From contig JANFOE010000050.1 of assembly GCA_025667525.1 (NCBI GenBank), forward strand, positions 868,001 through 932,000: a stretch of 64,000 nt of DNA. The letters run 5' to 3'. Positions 23,473 to 37,700 of this stretch are shown here, piece by piece; the first letter of the stretch is position 1; every line of letters begins with the position of its first letter. Made by a program: the position numbers and the translations under genes. The notes beneath the pieces are model-generated. The model did no database searches. It had not been told where the DNA came from and worked only from the letters and a program-made list of their open reading frames with translations. This DNA comes from Glebionis coronaria (Eukaryota > Streptophyta > Magnoliopsida > Asterales > Asteraceae).

Positions 23473-24062
23473 CAACCTTAGAACACTTCTAGATCTCAAG
23501 TGATACACTAAATAAAGCAAACCATGGGTTTTATTATTTTATTAGGGCTTATAACTTGAATTGGATAAGCTAATGATAAGATTATAAGAAAATCCTAGAT
23601 TATTACTTACATAAAATGAAAAAGTAGTATTAATGGACTAATCAAGCTCATGCAACATTAGCCCAAGACAGCCCAAGACATAATAGACCCAATAAGCCCA
23701 TTTAATAAATCTTAGTACCTTGATAGACTTAAGAATGTGTTTAGGCCCACTAAATAGCCCAGTAGTCTTTTAGACCATTTAATGAGCCCATTTAATGTTT
23801 TGGATATTTAAGTAAAAGTTTTTATAATAAAATATAACTTATAAAGACTTTTGGACTAAAATGACAATTTATTAAACATAAGGACTAAAACCGTGACATT
23901 TGAAACTTGTTTTGATAAACTATTAAACACAAGGACTAAAAATGTAATTATCTGGAAGTCTAGGGTTTAATAAATACCATCCATGGCATATTAAACCCTA
24001 GGGACCATTTTTGAAAGTTTCTAAAAGTTGTTTTGTCATTTCATAACCCTAAGGACCACTTT
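23473..24062 (+). mobile_element. Start of element G 5' LTR (left boundary unresolved)
   Basis: 590 bp without a gene. The part from about 23700 on, with repeated GGACTAAAA/GGGACCA-type phrases and GCCCATTTAA, has the character of the F-type LTR and continues across E into 62254-63609, which is clearly an F-related LTR. The exact start of G (perhaps TGATACACTA at 23511) and any host DNA between A and G cannot be fixed, because the other LTR of G is not in the window. Confidence 0.55.
24058..24062. repeat. Target-site duplication of element E, left copy
   Basis: ACTTT, repeated at 62249-62253. Confidence 0.92.
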
Positions 24063-25904
24063 TGTGACAATCCGTCAATTTATGGTTTATATTTTATTCT
24101 CAATATTTAATTGAAAACATTATTTTAATGTTATAATATGAACTCACTTATTTTTGGGAAGAAATATTGATTTACGTCTTGAAGTAGCATCGACTACGTC
24201 TAAACCGAAGGATTCAACGTTACGTGCTTACGTTTGCATACACCATCTTTGGTGACAGTCCGACATTTCAGGAAATAAATTTGTCCGTAAATATTATTTT
24301 GAGATTTTAAATTTGTGTTGGTTCATAAACTCACAAATTTACGAGAAGAGATTAGGACTTACGATTTTAATTTAACGTCCTTTACGACTAAACCGGAAAC
24401 CTTGGGATTACGTATTTACATTTTCGAACTCCGTTTTGATGAGACAATTTTTATTAGATTCGCTTTGTGCCGTTGATCCATAATTTATAAAAACGTTTTT
24501 CGTAAAAGGACCCGAGGGCACACAAATAGAGGAAACTAGAATCGAGGAATACCCGTAAATTAGCGGGATGCGACAAAAGAAGTTTATCCCACCCCACTAA
24601 CACATGGGGTGGCCAAAAGAGGACACCACATCCATGATGTGGCACCCTTGTAGCTATAAGCTTACACATGTAAGCTTAGCTTCACATGAAAGCTAACTTA
24701 TCCCACCAAACTAGCAAAAACCACTAAACTTTACCACTTACTTCCATTTCACATGCAAAACTCACACACTCCTCTCCTCTCTCTCTCTAAAATTCGTCCA
24801 ACCATCATCAAAAACAACCCTCATTTGATCTATGTTAGCCATAAAATCATGTTTTACTCATACACATGATGATGCTACTTTGAAGCTTTGAAGATTGGAG
24901 GTGATTCTAACATCCAAGGAGAAGATTTGTTGGTGTCATAGGGCTGACTTTCCATGAGAAGTTTATAAAGGTTGGTATACTTGAAGATGATATTGGTTTA
25001 TCACAAGTTTTGCCATCAAAATCCAAGCCTTGTTCATCAAAGACTCATCTTTTCATCACTAATGGTGGTATAGAGATTGTTCTTCCTATCCTCTTGTTAT
25101 TTTGATTATGTAATCTTGTATTTTCTTTATTTATGTATATGTATATGATGATGAATGATAATTAAAAATATTATGTGGGGATTTGGTGTTGATAGATTTG
25201 ATAAACATGGGTAAAAAGATGGAAAAACCACATGTAAAAATGGTTAAATCTTGCTTAATAAGATGGCTGTATAAAAACAGTAAGTAACCAAGTTATAAAC
25301 TGATAAAATTGCATGGTGGAATCCATTTACATTAAGTGTTAGATGTCATACACATGTGAGAGTTGGCCATGCAATGGAATCATCAAAATGAGCGAGATAT
25401 GATCAAAACAAGATGAGTGTACCAATCTGAATAGTCTGTTTTGTAGGGACTGTTATAGATAGTTAGACATGGAATGAGCAGTAGCTATAACTAACTTATT
25501 TGTAGCACATAATATGAAGTTTATGCCATCCAAAAATGAGCTTCTATCTCCTTATAGAACTCAAGATATGATAAAAATTGTGAAGATGAAACTAAAAATC
25601 AGATTTTGAAGAATTAATGTTTAATAGTATTATATAAGCACTTAAACTAATATAGTATAAAATGTGAATTAAAACCCACTAACTTATAAATTTCATTAAT
25701 ATAAATATGTATAAGGTTAAATAAATGGACACTTTATAAAAATGATAGTTGAATAAGATTTATAAGTTATAAAAACTATAAACGTGATTTTTACGTCTTT
25801 TCGGCTAAAACCGAAAGATTAACGTTTTTGTTAAAATAAAACTTAGACGGTTGGGCCCGTCTAATGTAAACTTTTATAAACTTACATACTGATGTATAAA
25901 CATA
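24063..25904 (+). repeat. 5' LTR of element E, first part
   Basis: TGTGACAATCCG... matching the first 1.84 kb of the 3' LTR at 58786. Interrupted by D; the last five bases (ACATA, 25900-25904) are the D target duplication. The LTR resumes at 38221. Confidence 0.94.
25900..25904. repeat. Target-site duplication of element D, left copy
   Basis: ACATA, repeated at 38216-38220. Confidence 0.92.
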
Positions 25905-28900
25905 TGTAACACCCCCAAATTTATACAATTTAATACAGCGGAAGACTCGTTGGTGTTACGGGATAGCACATTACTCACATCATAGACAACGCTTAAAAAT
26001 CGCATCGTTTAATAATAAAGCATTTCCATTCATAAATATCAGATTTACATAGGTCCCAAGTCATATTATTTCATACAAATTTTACAAATCATTTGGATGG
26101 AAATTGTTATTTAAGCGCGGGCCATGAATTCTTGGCGTCTTCCCGATAATTACCTTCAAGTACCTGAGATAAAACATGTTAAAAGAAAAGGTCAGCGATA
26201 ACGCCGAGTGAATTCATAGAGCTTAATGAAACCATTAATATATCATCGGTATATAATTATTACAAAAAATCATTTTGCACAAATCTTTTTAGTAGGCCAT
26301 AAAATAGCCAAAGTCATTTTATACAAATCCTTATCAAAATCATAATATAGGCTTTCGCCTTCAAAATCATTATATGAACCAATGTCGTAAAAATATCATA
26401 CAATACGTTTTATAAGGTTGTATAGAGTTAAATAAAAACATTTATATGGATATGGTTATGAAAAACCAAAACACGAACATAATATCAATAGTAAGACCCC
26501 GTATTGCTAGTCAGGCAATATATCGTAATTTAGTGCGTATAATAGTATTTCGTTATTTGGATTATTATAAGCCGCATGAGATTGTTACCTTACTACAACA
26601 AACAACGGGTAGCTAGCCCGAAACTCAATTTGCCCATCTAAATTAGCGTGTCGTCACAATAATCACGCTTGTGTAAATCTTCTCATACATAATTTCGCTT
26701 ACCAATCAATGTGGCACGACGGGGATCAGCCGTCAAGGCGCGAACTGGGGTGATCGTCCCCAAATAGTACTATTATATGCATAAGCGTCTACCAAATTCC
26801 GGTAGTTCAGAATTCATGCTAATGGGACTTTTAGTGACATAACCTAACTTTAATAATCCATTTCATTTCATCTATCGGGTCATATAATTATTCATCGGGT
26901 CATACAATTATTCGGGTCCAAATCAATAAACAAAAAATTAGGACAACTAGTGTCCTATTTCATAAAAACTAACATGTTATCTCCCTCGCGGGTTTATAAA
27001 AAATTTCATAAAAACATTTAAAAGAATGCGAGGCTATGAACTCACGTTGATGTGAGAAAGCGGGTTATCGGCAATTCGGATGTACGGTACTTGCTTCAAT
27101 CACGGAAACCTAGACAAATAATACTCGTCTTAGACTCTTGTCCAATGACTTTATAAAAATAACAAATATACATATGATGATTTTGTGCATATGATGATGA
27201 TGATCAAGTGGGTATATATATTCTTATTTACTCATTTTAGTGTTTATGTATTGGTAACTTTTTACTAGTTTACTAGTTTTACCTATTTACATGTTTTAGG
27301 TCCAATAAGCCTATTATAAGTTCATTAACTTGTATTAATCCATTTTATACTTGTATTATCAGTATTTATACTTTACTTGTTAGGCCCAAATAGGTTAAGC
27401 CCAATAAGTAATTTTTATAAGGGTTTAACTTATTTGGTTAAATTATTAGTCCAAATATGCTAACTTAGCTCGTTAATGTCCGTATGTCATATAGTTCGGG
27501 TTTTATCGGTTTTTACTTGTATTAGGTACTTATATATCAGTATATGACTTTTATAAACTTTACATTAGACGGGTTTGATCGTCTAAGTTTTAATTGGCGA
27601 AAAACGTTAATTTTACGGTAATAGCCGAAAAAGTCGTAAAAATCATGTTTATAGTTTTTATACTTATAAATCTTATTCAACTACCATTTTTATAAAGTGT
27701 CCCTTTATTTAACCTTATACATATTTATATATATGAAATTTATAAGTTAGTGGGTTTTAATTCACATTTTATACTATATTAGTTTGAGTGCTTATATAAT
27801 ACTATTAAACATTAATTCTTAAAAATCTGATTTTTAGTTTCATGTTCACGAAAACAGCCATATCTAGAGTTCTATATGGAGATAGAAGCCCAAATGTTTA
27901 TGGAATAAACTACATGATATGTGCTCCATTTAACTCTTTTATGGCTACTGTTGAATCAGCTTCTAAGTATTTTATAAAATTCGTCCAAAACAGTATACTC
28001 ATATTTGCACTCTAAACTTGTTTTGATCATATCTCACTCATTTTTATGATTCCATTGCATGGCCAACTCTCACATGTGTACAAGTATCAATACTAACTGT
28101 ATATCAATTCACCTATACCATTTTATCAGTTCATCATATGGTTATTTACTGTTTTTATACAGCCTACTAAATTAAGCAAGATTAACCATTTTTACATATA
28201 GTTTTTAATCTTTTTACCCATGTTCATCAACACCAAATCCCCACACAATACTTTTATCATCATATATTCATCATATACATATACAATAGGAAAGAAAATA
28301 CATGATTACATAATCAAAATAAAAAGAAGGATGGGAAGAATGATCCTTATACCACCTTAGTGATGAAAATGTGAGGTTAATGAACAAGGCTTGGATTTTG
28401 ATGGAAGAACATGTGATACATCAACACCAATCTTCATGGCCACCAATAATTGTAAACTTCATGTAGAAATCAGCCTTTAAACATCACCAAATCTTCTCCT
28501 TGGATGTTAAAATCACCACCAATCAACAAAGATTCAAAGGGGCATCATATGTGTAAATAACATATGATTTATGGTTGAATCAAGATCAAATGGAGGTTGT
28601 TTTGGGTGAATATGGGACGAAATTTGAGAGAGAGATGAGAGAGTTGTGAGATTTGCATGTGAAAAATGAAAGCAAATGGTTATGTTTAGTGGTTTTGATG
28701 TTTAGTGGAAAACTTGTAGCTTTCAAGTTAAGCTAAGTAGGACAAGTGTGAGTAACTTGTGTAAAACTTGACACAAGGTTAGTGTGGTGTCACAATGTGG
28801 CCGTCCCATGTGTGGGGGTGGGGCAAAACTTGTTTTTGTCTCATCCCCAATTATTTACGGGTACTCCTCGATTCTAGTTTCCTCGATTTGCGTGCCCTCG

Positions 28901-29351
28901 GTTCGTTTTACGAAAAACGTTTTTATAAATTATGAATCAACGACACAAAACGAATCTAATAAAAAATCTCTCATCAAAAACGGAGTTCGAAAACATAAAT
29001 ACGTAATCCTATGGTTTCCAGTTTAGTCGTAAAGGACGTTAAATTAAAATCGTAAGTCCTAATCTCTTCTCGTAAATTTGTGAGTTTATGAACCAACTCA
29101 AAATTAAAATCCCAAAATAATATTCACGGATAAATTTATTTTCTGAAATGTCGGACTGTCACCAAAGACGGTGTATGTAAACGTAAGCACGTAACGTATA
29201 ATCCTCCGGTTTAGACGTAGTTGATGCAACTTCAAGACGTAAATCCAAATTTCTTCCCAAAAATAAGTGAGTTCATAATATAACATTAAAATAATGTTTT
29301 TAAATAATATTTGAGAATAAAATATAAACCATAAATTGACGGATTGTCACA
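25905..29351 (-). repeat. 3' LTR of element D
   Basis: 3447 bp, reading TGTAACACCCCC...GATTGTCACA on the plus strand. It is next to the polypurine tract (29352-29366), so it is the 3' LTR of a minus-strand element. Confidence 0.94.
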
Positions 29352-29389
29352 GCATTTACCCCTAAACAGGATCTTTGTCCTCAAAGATC
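29352..29389 (-). promoter_or_regulatory. Polypurine tract and AGGA hairpin of element D
   Basis: On the minus strand GATCTTTG-AGGA-CAAAGATC (29389-29370) is followed by CTGTTTAGGGGTAAATGC and then the LTR. It matches E 58748-58785 except for one base. Confidence 0.78.
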
Positions 29390-30189
29390 ATATTATCTTA
29401 CTACTCGCTTCTTATACAGTTAAAGCCATGTGGGTATTTCCTCCATATTCGGTCTTTTCTCACAAGTGTAATCCATTACAATACGCGAGTTTCATCAAAC
29501 ATAACTACGGGAATAAGATCAGGCTTAATGTTGACTTACTTTCTCTATCCATGGTGTTCACGGGTTTTTGATAAATGCAACTTTTCGCTGATCTAAACTT
29601 CATTAGGGAATAGACAGATTTTCACTTGATAGGCATTTTATCAAGTTCGATATACGAAACATAATTCATGCAGCTCTTGAAGTCCTAGGGTAGATCTAGC
29701 TTATATGCCTTTCGAACCAATCTTTTACATCATCTCAATGGTCCCATACAACGGGGACTTATATCCCATGATCTTTCAGATCATCAATTCATTTTTCCAT
29801 TGTTAAAATTTTTGGCATAACTTCGCTACCCATCTGGCACTTCAAGATCTACATTTCATATTCACATAACCTCCTGCCCACTACCGGCAGTCAATAATCA
29901 GATCCTAATTTCAACAATCATTTCAGGTTTCACGGGTCGGGTATTTTGCAAGGTTAGGTTTGCCATCATAGGAAACCTTAAACCTAAAAGACATGTCCAA
30001 CTCACAATGGGTGTATGTCGGGTGTCTTCCTCCCAACTCCTGCTTATAGATGCTCTCACATTTAGATCCTCACAAGATTTGGTCTCGATCCTAATACGAT
30101 AATTATCAATGATAATCTCTCCAAAGGAAAGCGATTTTACAGTTTATTACCAAAGGTCAATCATTCAAACATAGAACAGCACTTATAGT

Positions 30190-30540
30190 ATTTTGTATCG
30201 TTACTTCACCTCGTCCCTTCGATTGGGGTGGTACACAGTACTCTCATCAAGATTCGTTCTCAATGACTTCTAAGAAAATCTCTAGAAATTCGATGCGAAG
30301 CGAGGATCTTGATAGAGATGATCGATACAGGCACACCATGTTTACACAACTCCTTTAAATACAAAAGAGTCAATTTCTTCATCAAGAATCTATCATTAAC
30401 AGGAATGATATTAGTAGATTTGTTCAGTCTGTCGACGAAGACCCAAATCGAATCAAATTCAGATGATGACCTTTGCAATAGTTAGATGTTTACTAATGTA
30501 TGAGGCGATGTCTGCCTTCATAATTTTCCATCAGTACAAC
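30190..30540 (-). pseudogene. Integrase remnant of element D
   Basis: On the minus strand the sequence reads MKADIASYI, then FDSIWVFVDRLNKSTNIIPV and LYLKELCKHGVPVSII, the core of a Ty3/gypsy integrase. The second catalytic Asp region is altered (IISIKILASH where the family has an Asp-Arg-Asp block), and frameshifts and stops surround it. E carries the matching remnant at 57670-58040. Confidence 0.8.
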
Positions 30541-31559
30541 TTCTTCAGATAAAGATACATTAGATCAGGATTGGCGTGAATAGAATACTTAAACTTATGA
30601 AATTCTAATATGACTAAATATCAAAATCTCCATATTTAAGCAACCATAAGTGGCCTTTAAAACATTTAACGCCATCAGCTTCTCAATTCTAATGGTTCAC
30701 ATCAGCCGCGAACCCCTTTTTATTATCTATATTATCCTTTTTACAAACATTTATTTTTATATTGTTCGGCAATTTATTTTGCACAGTTCATAACTAAGTA
30801 ACACATCCTAATTGATTCTTTATCCTTTTTTTCATAATGCATCAGTATTTACATTCACCTTTACTGATGAAATAATTATCATGGTCAATATTACTCAAAA
30901 ATTATTTCCTCATATTTTCTATGTTTTAGTTTTGTTTCAGCTATCATTTTTATCAGTTTTGCTTAATCCGACGTTTAAAGCGTCGATAATTATTACAACT
31001 AATTAAATAATAAATATTTAATTTTTATGAAATGTAACGTAAAAATTTTAATTTTCTTAGTTCGACCATTTATGAAAATGTTCAAAATAAATTTGAATTT
31101 AATTAACAAGATTTTTGTTGATTTATCGAAAATAATTAAAATAATTAATAAAATCCGTAAATGTTCGAAAAATCTTTGGTTATACTTTGGTCAAAATTTT
31201 CTTAGTTGAAAAGCGTAAATTATCGTTTCAAATTTCAAGTCATGGTTTAAATGGTTTCCTCAATCCTTCTTAGGTTGTCTTGACGTATACACGAACATTT
31301 ACCCCTAAACAGGAGTTTAGTTAAATGTTCTGGGTATAAGGGAATAATCCTTCAAAAGTTCTTTTCGATAAAACATTTGTCAAAACACATTTGCACTTTC
31401 TTTTTGGTAAAACCCAAAGTCTTAATGGCTCTAATCTTTGAAAAGTCAATATAGATCCCATTATCTTATTAATCACATGGTCAAATCATGTAAAGGATTA
31501 AGTCTTAAATCACATGTTAAAATTCAAGGTACATGTTTTTATTGTTCGGCCAATTCAGG

Positions 31560-32103
31560 GCAATCTATAAATAATTATTAACTCATTCTTATTCTTATAA
31601 ACAAACAAATAGTCCTTAATGATCACGAGCATGAATTTATCAAATTACAGCCTACACACGTGATTCACCAAATTTATGGATGCTACATGTGCATTGGTCA
31701 ATCCAAACGACATAACATGAAACTCATAATGGTCATTACAAGTTCTGGATGTAGTGATTGGAATAGATAATCTTTTTCACGGACGTGAAGTTGACGATAA
31801 CCATGCGATGGATCAAATCTTTAAAACATACGCTAGAACTTTGTAAATGATCGACAAATCTATCATCTTGGGTAGTGGATATAGATTTTTATCATCAATT
31901 TACCTAGTTCACAGTAATTAATAAATATAAGAAATAATAACACCATAGCTCTTCATGATGACGAGCTTGGTAGAATAAAAGTCTTCTCCGACAACTCTCT
32001 CGGTTGCACGGTAATTCTTTTAATTCAGATGGTGCTGACGTACAGTGCACAAGCCATAGGTGCAGCACCGGGAATATAATCAATACCAAATTCAACTTGC
32101 CTT
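31560..32103 (-). pseudogene. Protease-RT junction and reverse transcriptase remnant of element D
   Basis: Minus-strand fragments in shifting frames: RQVEFGIDYIPGAAP (about 32103-32060), SAPSELKELPCN, then HYEFHVMSFGLTNAHVA (about 31735-31685) and FDKFMLVIIKDYLFVYKNKN (about 31643-31585). The aspartate pair of the RT active site is lost (IIKDYL), and a TAA (31647-31645) precedes FDKF. Both the stop and the damaged active site recur in E. Confidence 0.82.
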
Positions 32104-34752
32104 AATGGCGAAAGTCTAGGTAATTCACCAGCAAATACCTCCTAAAGTTTCAGATAACGAAAACATCTTTTTAATAAATTCATATTAGGTTCTTTCTAGA
32201 TTATAATATCTATGACTAGTTCATAACCATTCATGGTATAATTTCAAGTCTAAACGCAGGATATGGTCACTCATCAAGAATTATTTAGATCACTTTTGAT
32301 GATCAACATCTTATCTTTTAGGGGAATTCTATTCGAGTTCCAATCAATTAAGACAATGTCGTCATGTCATAATCAATCAATCCATTCTACTGGCACTATC
32401 AACTTTCCAGTTTCAATACTGTTGATAAGATGTGAATTTCTCAAAAAACTAATAATAACTCATAATCCTTCACAATTCAAGGATATCTGGAGACATAAGT
32501 AACCTTAAAAGAGTAAGGTCAACGCATAATCTACGCGATAGAAATTTAAATCAGATACAAGCGAAAACATTTAATGAATATGAATATATCCCATGTTTTC
32601 ATAATTTGAGTACGCATTCGAAAGCTCCTCGGATCGTTACCCAGGTCATTCAAATGAAACCAAATCAAAAGAAATGATAGGAACGTCGATACGTCCAGTC
32701 GGGTATCAACACTCGGTAATTAGATACTTTTCCTAAGAATCTCACTACAGGAGAATTGGACAAGAAGGAAATATTAATTGTCAAATAAGACAAATTCCAC
32801 AGATGAGTAAATTCGAATCAGAAGAATAAATAGTACGGGCACATATGTAGGTGTCCCTAACATTATGTCCCTATTTTTCACTTCTTGCAGATCTCATAAA
32901 ATTTAATCTTTCACAATCTTCAAAGAAAATGTAGTGTTTATTCATTAGTTTTATGGTGACTACTAATCAGCCTTGCATGGTCCATTCCAAATTGTATGTA
33001 GGCGCGCAACTATATACAATTTCAAGATTAACGATGCAATACTCAGTTCGTCAAAATTTTATCATCATGTTTATAATAAAAACATTTTTATGCTTAATTC
33101 TTAAATAAGAATCAAACATAAATTTACAAAGATTTTCTTTTTTATGAAAACAATTAAGTTTTCCAAGGTGTTTTATAAACAACCTCATTTCGATAACGAT
33201 TATTTATAAGTCTCACTTTAAATAATCCATATGGTGATGAAAACCCAATTTTTCTCAAGGGATACTGTTTTAACTTATAAAAACAATTAGTGATCTGCAA
33301 AAGAGTGATGAAAAGTTGTTCACCAAGAACTAACTACAATATAATAGGAAATGAGCTTAGCCAAATAATCATGAGGTTCATGACCTCGATGGCACTCAAA
33401 AAGAATAATCCACAACGTAACTCAATTCAAGATGAGTACTTGTTCAATGGTTGCATCACTAATTCAATCATTAGGATGAAGCAATAAAATATAGATAACA
33501 TCGATACATGTAGAATTTAGAAATCAAATGTAGTCTTTTCATTAATCATAAACAAGTCAAAATTTTACCGTAACACATTACGTGTCACTATGTCATACAA
33601 TTCCAAGAACTCATCCTACCAACTGATGTCTCAGTTAAGTTAGGGATTATTTTTAAAAGATACCACAATGAATACTAATCTACAAGATTCATTAGGTGTT
33701 CCACTTGTCCCAGAAGATCCATCGGTCTCAATTCAGAAGAAGATTTCTTCAATTTATTTCTTGGACACTGGGCATCCTCGTTGGTGGAAAATGGCCTAGG
33801 AACAACACTTAACACAAACTAACAATCATTTAAAACCTTATAATTCAATCACAGGACTTAACGACTTCCTCTTAACAATTTCATATTCCATACGAGTTAA
33901 ATTTTACTTTATTCAAATTTCAATCAATCTTATACTTAATGCGATATCCTACCTCATTCTCCAATACTTTCATCCTTATTCTTACACCTTGAAAGGGCAA
34001 TAAAAGTTTGATATGAACAACACTCAATTTTCAATCCTATAGCTTCTTACAACAATAGTTATCAAATAAGTCACTAGTATGAAATGACTCACACATTCAA
34101 TTAAACTTCTCGGAAAGGTCCTAATGGCATGAGGCTTTTGGGTAATGGTTCGATTGACAGCCTCAAGTGCAACATTCACCCTTTCGATTATCAAATTTAA
34201 GAATTGGGTGACAACGAATCAGATGACACCTTTCCAGGTGGTAACGTTTTGTCAAACTCCAATCTATAAGGAAAGATCGTCATGACATCGATATCAGATT
34301 TAATCTCGCCAATTCTTCTTTAATATCACAATCAACTAATATCAAAATTTCTACGAATATCAACCATTTGTTGGGATCATAAATATCCACAACTTGGTTT
34401 AGATCTAGGATAGCTAGAATTTCTACGAGAATAGCTTCGATTAATTTACTAGGGGATTTAGTGTTCCTTGTGACAATCTACGTCGTATAAATACCTCGTA
34501 TAAATATTAAAATAATCATCAAACAATCATGTAATAAAATTACATCATATATATATATATATATAATCCAAGTTATATATATATTAAAATAACACTTCTC
34601 AGTCTAGCCTTGTCGGTAACTCGGGAATTCTTCGGTATCGTTATAGTCAAAAGATTTTTAGACATTTTGTGAAAAATGTTTATAGTTAAAAGATTTTGAA
34701 ATGTTTTATTCAAAACCTTAGTTTTAAAAATCTTTCGTTCTCTATAACGAGA
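32104..34752 (-). pseudogene. Decayed gag/protease region of element D
   Basis: 2.6 kb corresponding to E 39857-41227 and 54875-56150. A protease vestige (MD-stop-LIMT, about 32390-32365, against MEWLIMT in E) is the only piece I can name. Near 34640 the minus strand reads PKNSRVTDKARLRS, possibly the gag start with its ATG changed to ATA. An alternating TA tract lies at about 34546-34566. No zinc knuckle is visible. Confidence 0.5.
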
Positions 34753-34764
34753 GCTCTAGTACCA
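34753..34764 (-). promoter_or_regulatory. Primer-binding site of element D
   Basis: Minus strand TGGTACTAGAGC, three bases from the LTR. It differs at two positions from the initiator-Met-type site TGGTATCAGAGC seen in F and G. Confidence 0.7.
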
Positions 34765-34767
34765 AAC

Positions 34768-37700
34768 TGTAACACCCCCAAATTTATACAATTCAATACA
34801 GCGGAAGACTCGTTGGTGTTACGGGATAACACATTACTCACATCATAGACAACGTTTAAAAATCGCGTCGTTTAATAATAAAGCATTTCCATTCATAAAT
34901 ATGAGATTTACATAGGTCCCAAGTCATATTATTTCATACAAATTTTACAAAGCATTTGGATGGAAATTGTTATTTAAGTGCGGGCCATGAATTCTTGTCG
35001 TCCTCCCGATAATTACCTTCAAGTACCTGAGATAAAACATGTTAAAAGAAAAGGTCAGCGATAACGCCGAGTGAATTCATAGAGCTTAATGAAACCATTA
35101 ATATATCATCGGTATAAAATTATTACCGAAAATCATTTTGCACAAATATTTGTAATAGGCCATAAAATAGCCAAAGTCATTTTATACAAATCCTTATCAA
35201 AATCATAATATAGGATTTCGCCTTCAAAATCATTATACGAACCAATGTCGTAAAAATATCATACAATACGTTTTATAACGTTGTATTGAGTTAAATAAAA
35301 ACCTTTATATGGATATGGTTATGAAAAACCAAAACACGAACATAATATCAATAGTAAGACCCTGTATTGCTAGTCAGGCAATATATCGTAATTTAGTGCG
35401 TAGAGCAGTATTTCGTTATTTGGATTATTATAAGCCGCATGACATTGTTACCTTACTACAACAAACAACGGGTAGCTAGCCCGAAACTCAATTTGCCCAT
35501 CTAAATTAGCGTGTCGTCACAATAATCACGCTTGTGTAAATCTTCTCATACATAATTTCGCTTACCAATCAATGTGGCATGACGGGGATCAGCCGTCAAG
35601 GCGCGAACTGGGGTGATCGTCCCCAAATAGTACTATTATATGCATAAGCGTCTACCAAATCCCGGTAGTTCACAATTCATGCTAATGGGACTTTTAGTGA
35701 CATAACCTAACTTTAATAGTCCATTTCATTTCATCTATCGGGTCATATAATCATTCATCGGGTCATACAATCATTCGGGGCCAAATCAATAAACAAACAA
35801 TTGGGACACCTAGTGTCCTATTTCATAAAAACTAACATGTTATCTCCCTCGCGGGTTTATAAAAAATTTCATAAAAACATTTAAAAGAGTGCGAGGCTAT
35901 GAACTCACGTTGATGTGAGAAAGCGGGTTATCGGCAATTCGGATGTACGGTACGTGCTTCAATCACGGAAACCTAGACAAATAATACTCGTCTTAGACTC
36001 TTGTCTAATGACTTTATAAAAATAACAAATATACATATGATGATTTTGTGCATATGATGATGATGATCAAGTGGGTATACATATTCTTATTTACTCATTT
36101 TAGTGTTTATGTATTGGTAACTTTTTACTAGTTTACTAGTTTTACCTATTTACATGTTTTAGGTTCAATAAGCCTATTATAAGTTCATTAACTTGTATTA
36201 ATCCATTTTATACTTGTATTATCAGTATTTATACTTTACATGTTGGGCCCAAATGGGTTAAGCCCAATAAGTAATTTTTATAAGGGTTTAACTTATTTGG
36301 TTAAATTATTAGTCCAAATATGCTAACTTAGCTCATTAATGTCCGTATGTCATATAGTTCGGGTTTTATCGGTTTTTACTTGTATTAGGTACTTATATAT
36401 CATTATATGACTTTTATAAACTTTACATTAGACGGGTTTGATCGTCTAAGTTTTAATTGGCGAAAAACGTTAATTTTACGGTAATAGCCGAAAAAGTCGT
36501 AAAAATCATGTTTATAGTTTTTATACTTATAAATCTTATTCAACTACCATTTTTATAAAGTGTCCCTTTATTTAACCTTATACATATTTATATAAATGAA
36601 ATTTATAAGTTAGTGGGTTTTAATTCACATTTTATACTATATTAGTTTGAGTGCTTATATAATACTATTAAACATTAATTCTTAAAAATCTGATTTTTAG
36701 TTTCATGTTCACCAAAACAGCCATATCTAGAGTTCTATATGGAGATAGAAGCCCAAATTTTTATGTAATAAACTAAATGATATGTGCTCCATTTAACCCT
36801 TCTATGTATACTGTTGAATCAGCCTCTAAGTATTTTATAAAATTCGTCCAAAACTGTGTACTCAAATTTGCACTCTAAACTTGTTTTGATCATATCTCAC
36901 TCATTTTTATGATTCTATTGCATGGCCAACTCTCACATGTGTAAAAGTCTCAATAATCACTGTATGTCAGTTCACCTATACCATTTTATCAGTTCATCAT
37001 ATGGTTATTTACTGTTTTTATACAGCCTACTAAATTAAGCAAGATTAACCATTTTACATATAGTTTTTAATCTTTTTACCCATGTTCATCAACACCAAAT
37101 CCCCACACAATACTTTTATCATCATATATTCATCATATACATATACAATAGGAAAGAAAATACATGATTACATAATCAAAATAAAAAGAAGGATGGGAAG
37201 AATGATCCTTGTACCACCTTAGTGATGAAAATGTGAGGTTGATGAACAAGGCTTGGATTTTGATGGAAGAACTTTTGATAGATCAACACCAATCTTCATG
37301 GCCACCAATACTTGTAAACTTCATGTAGAAATCAGCCTTTGAACATCACCAAATCTTCTCCTTGGATGTTAAAATCACCACCAATCAACAAAGATTCAAA
37401 GGAGCATCATCATATGTGTAAATAACATATGATTTATGGTTGATCAAGATCAAATGGAGGTTGTTTTGGGTGAATATGGGACGAAATTTGAGAGAGAGAT
37501 GAGAGAGTTGTGAGATTTGGATGTGAAAAATGAAAGCAAATGGTTATGTTTAGTGGTTTTGATGTTTAGTGGAAAACTTGTAGCTTTCAAGTTAAGCTAA
37601 GTAGGACAAGTGTGAGTAACTTGTGTAAAACTTGACACAAGGTTAGTGTGGTGTCACAATGTGGCCGTCCCATGTGTGGGGGTGGGGCAAAACTTGTTTT

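Noticed and set aside
28784..29026. 80-codon frame, with a near copy at 37648-37890
   Set aside because: Lies in the D LTRs; similarity reflects LTR duplication, and the related E LTRs do not keep the frame.
29352..34767. Host gene between the D LTRs
   Set aside because: The small frames there do not match any host protein I know, and the sequence is the reverse complement of the E internal region.
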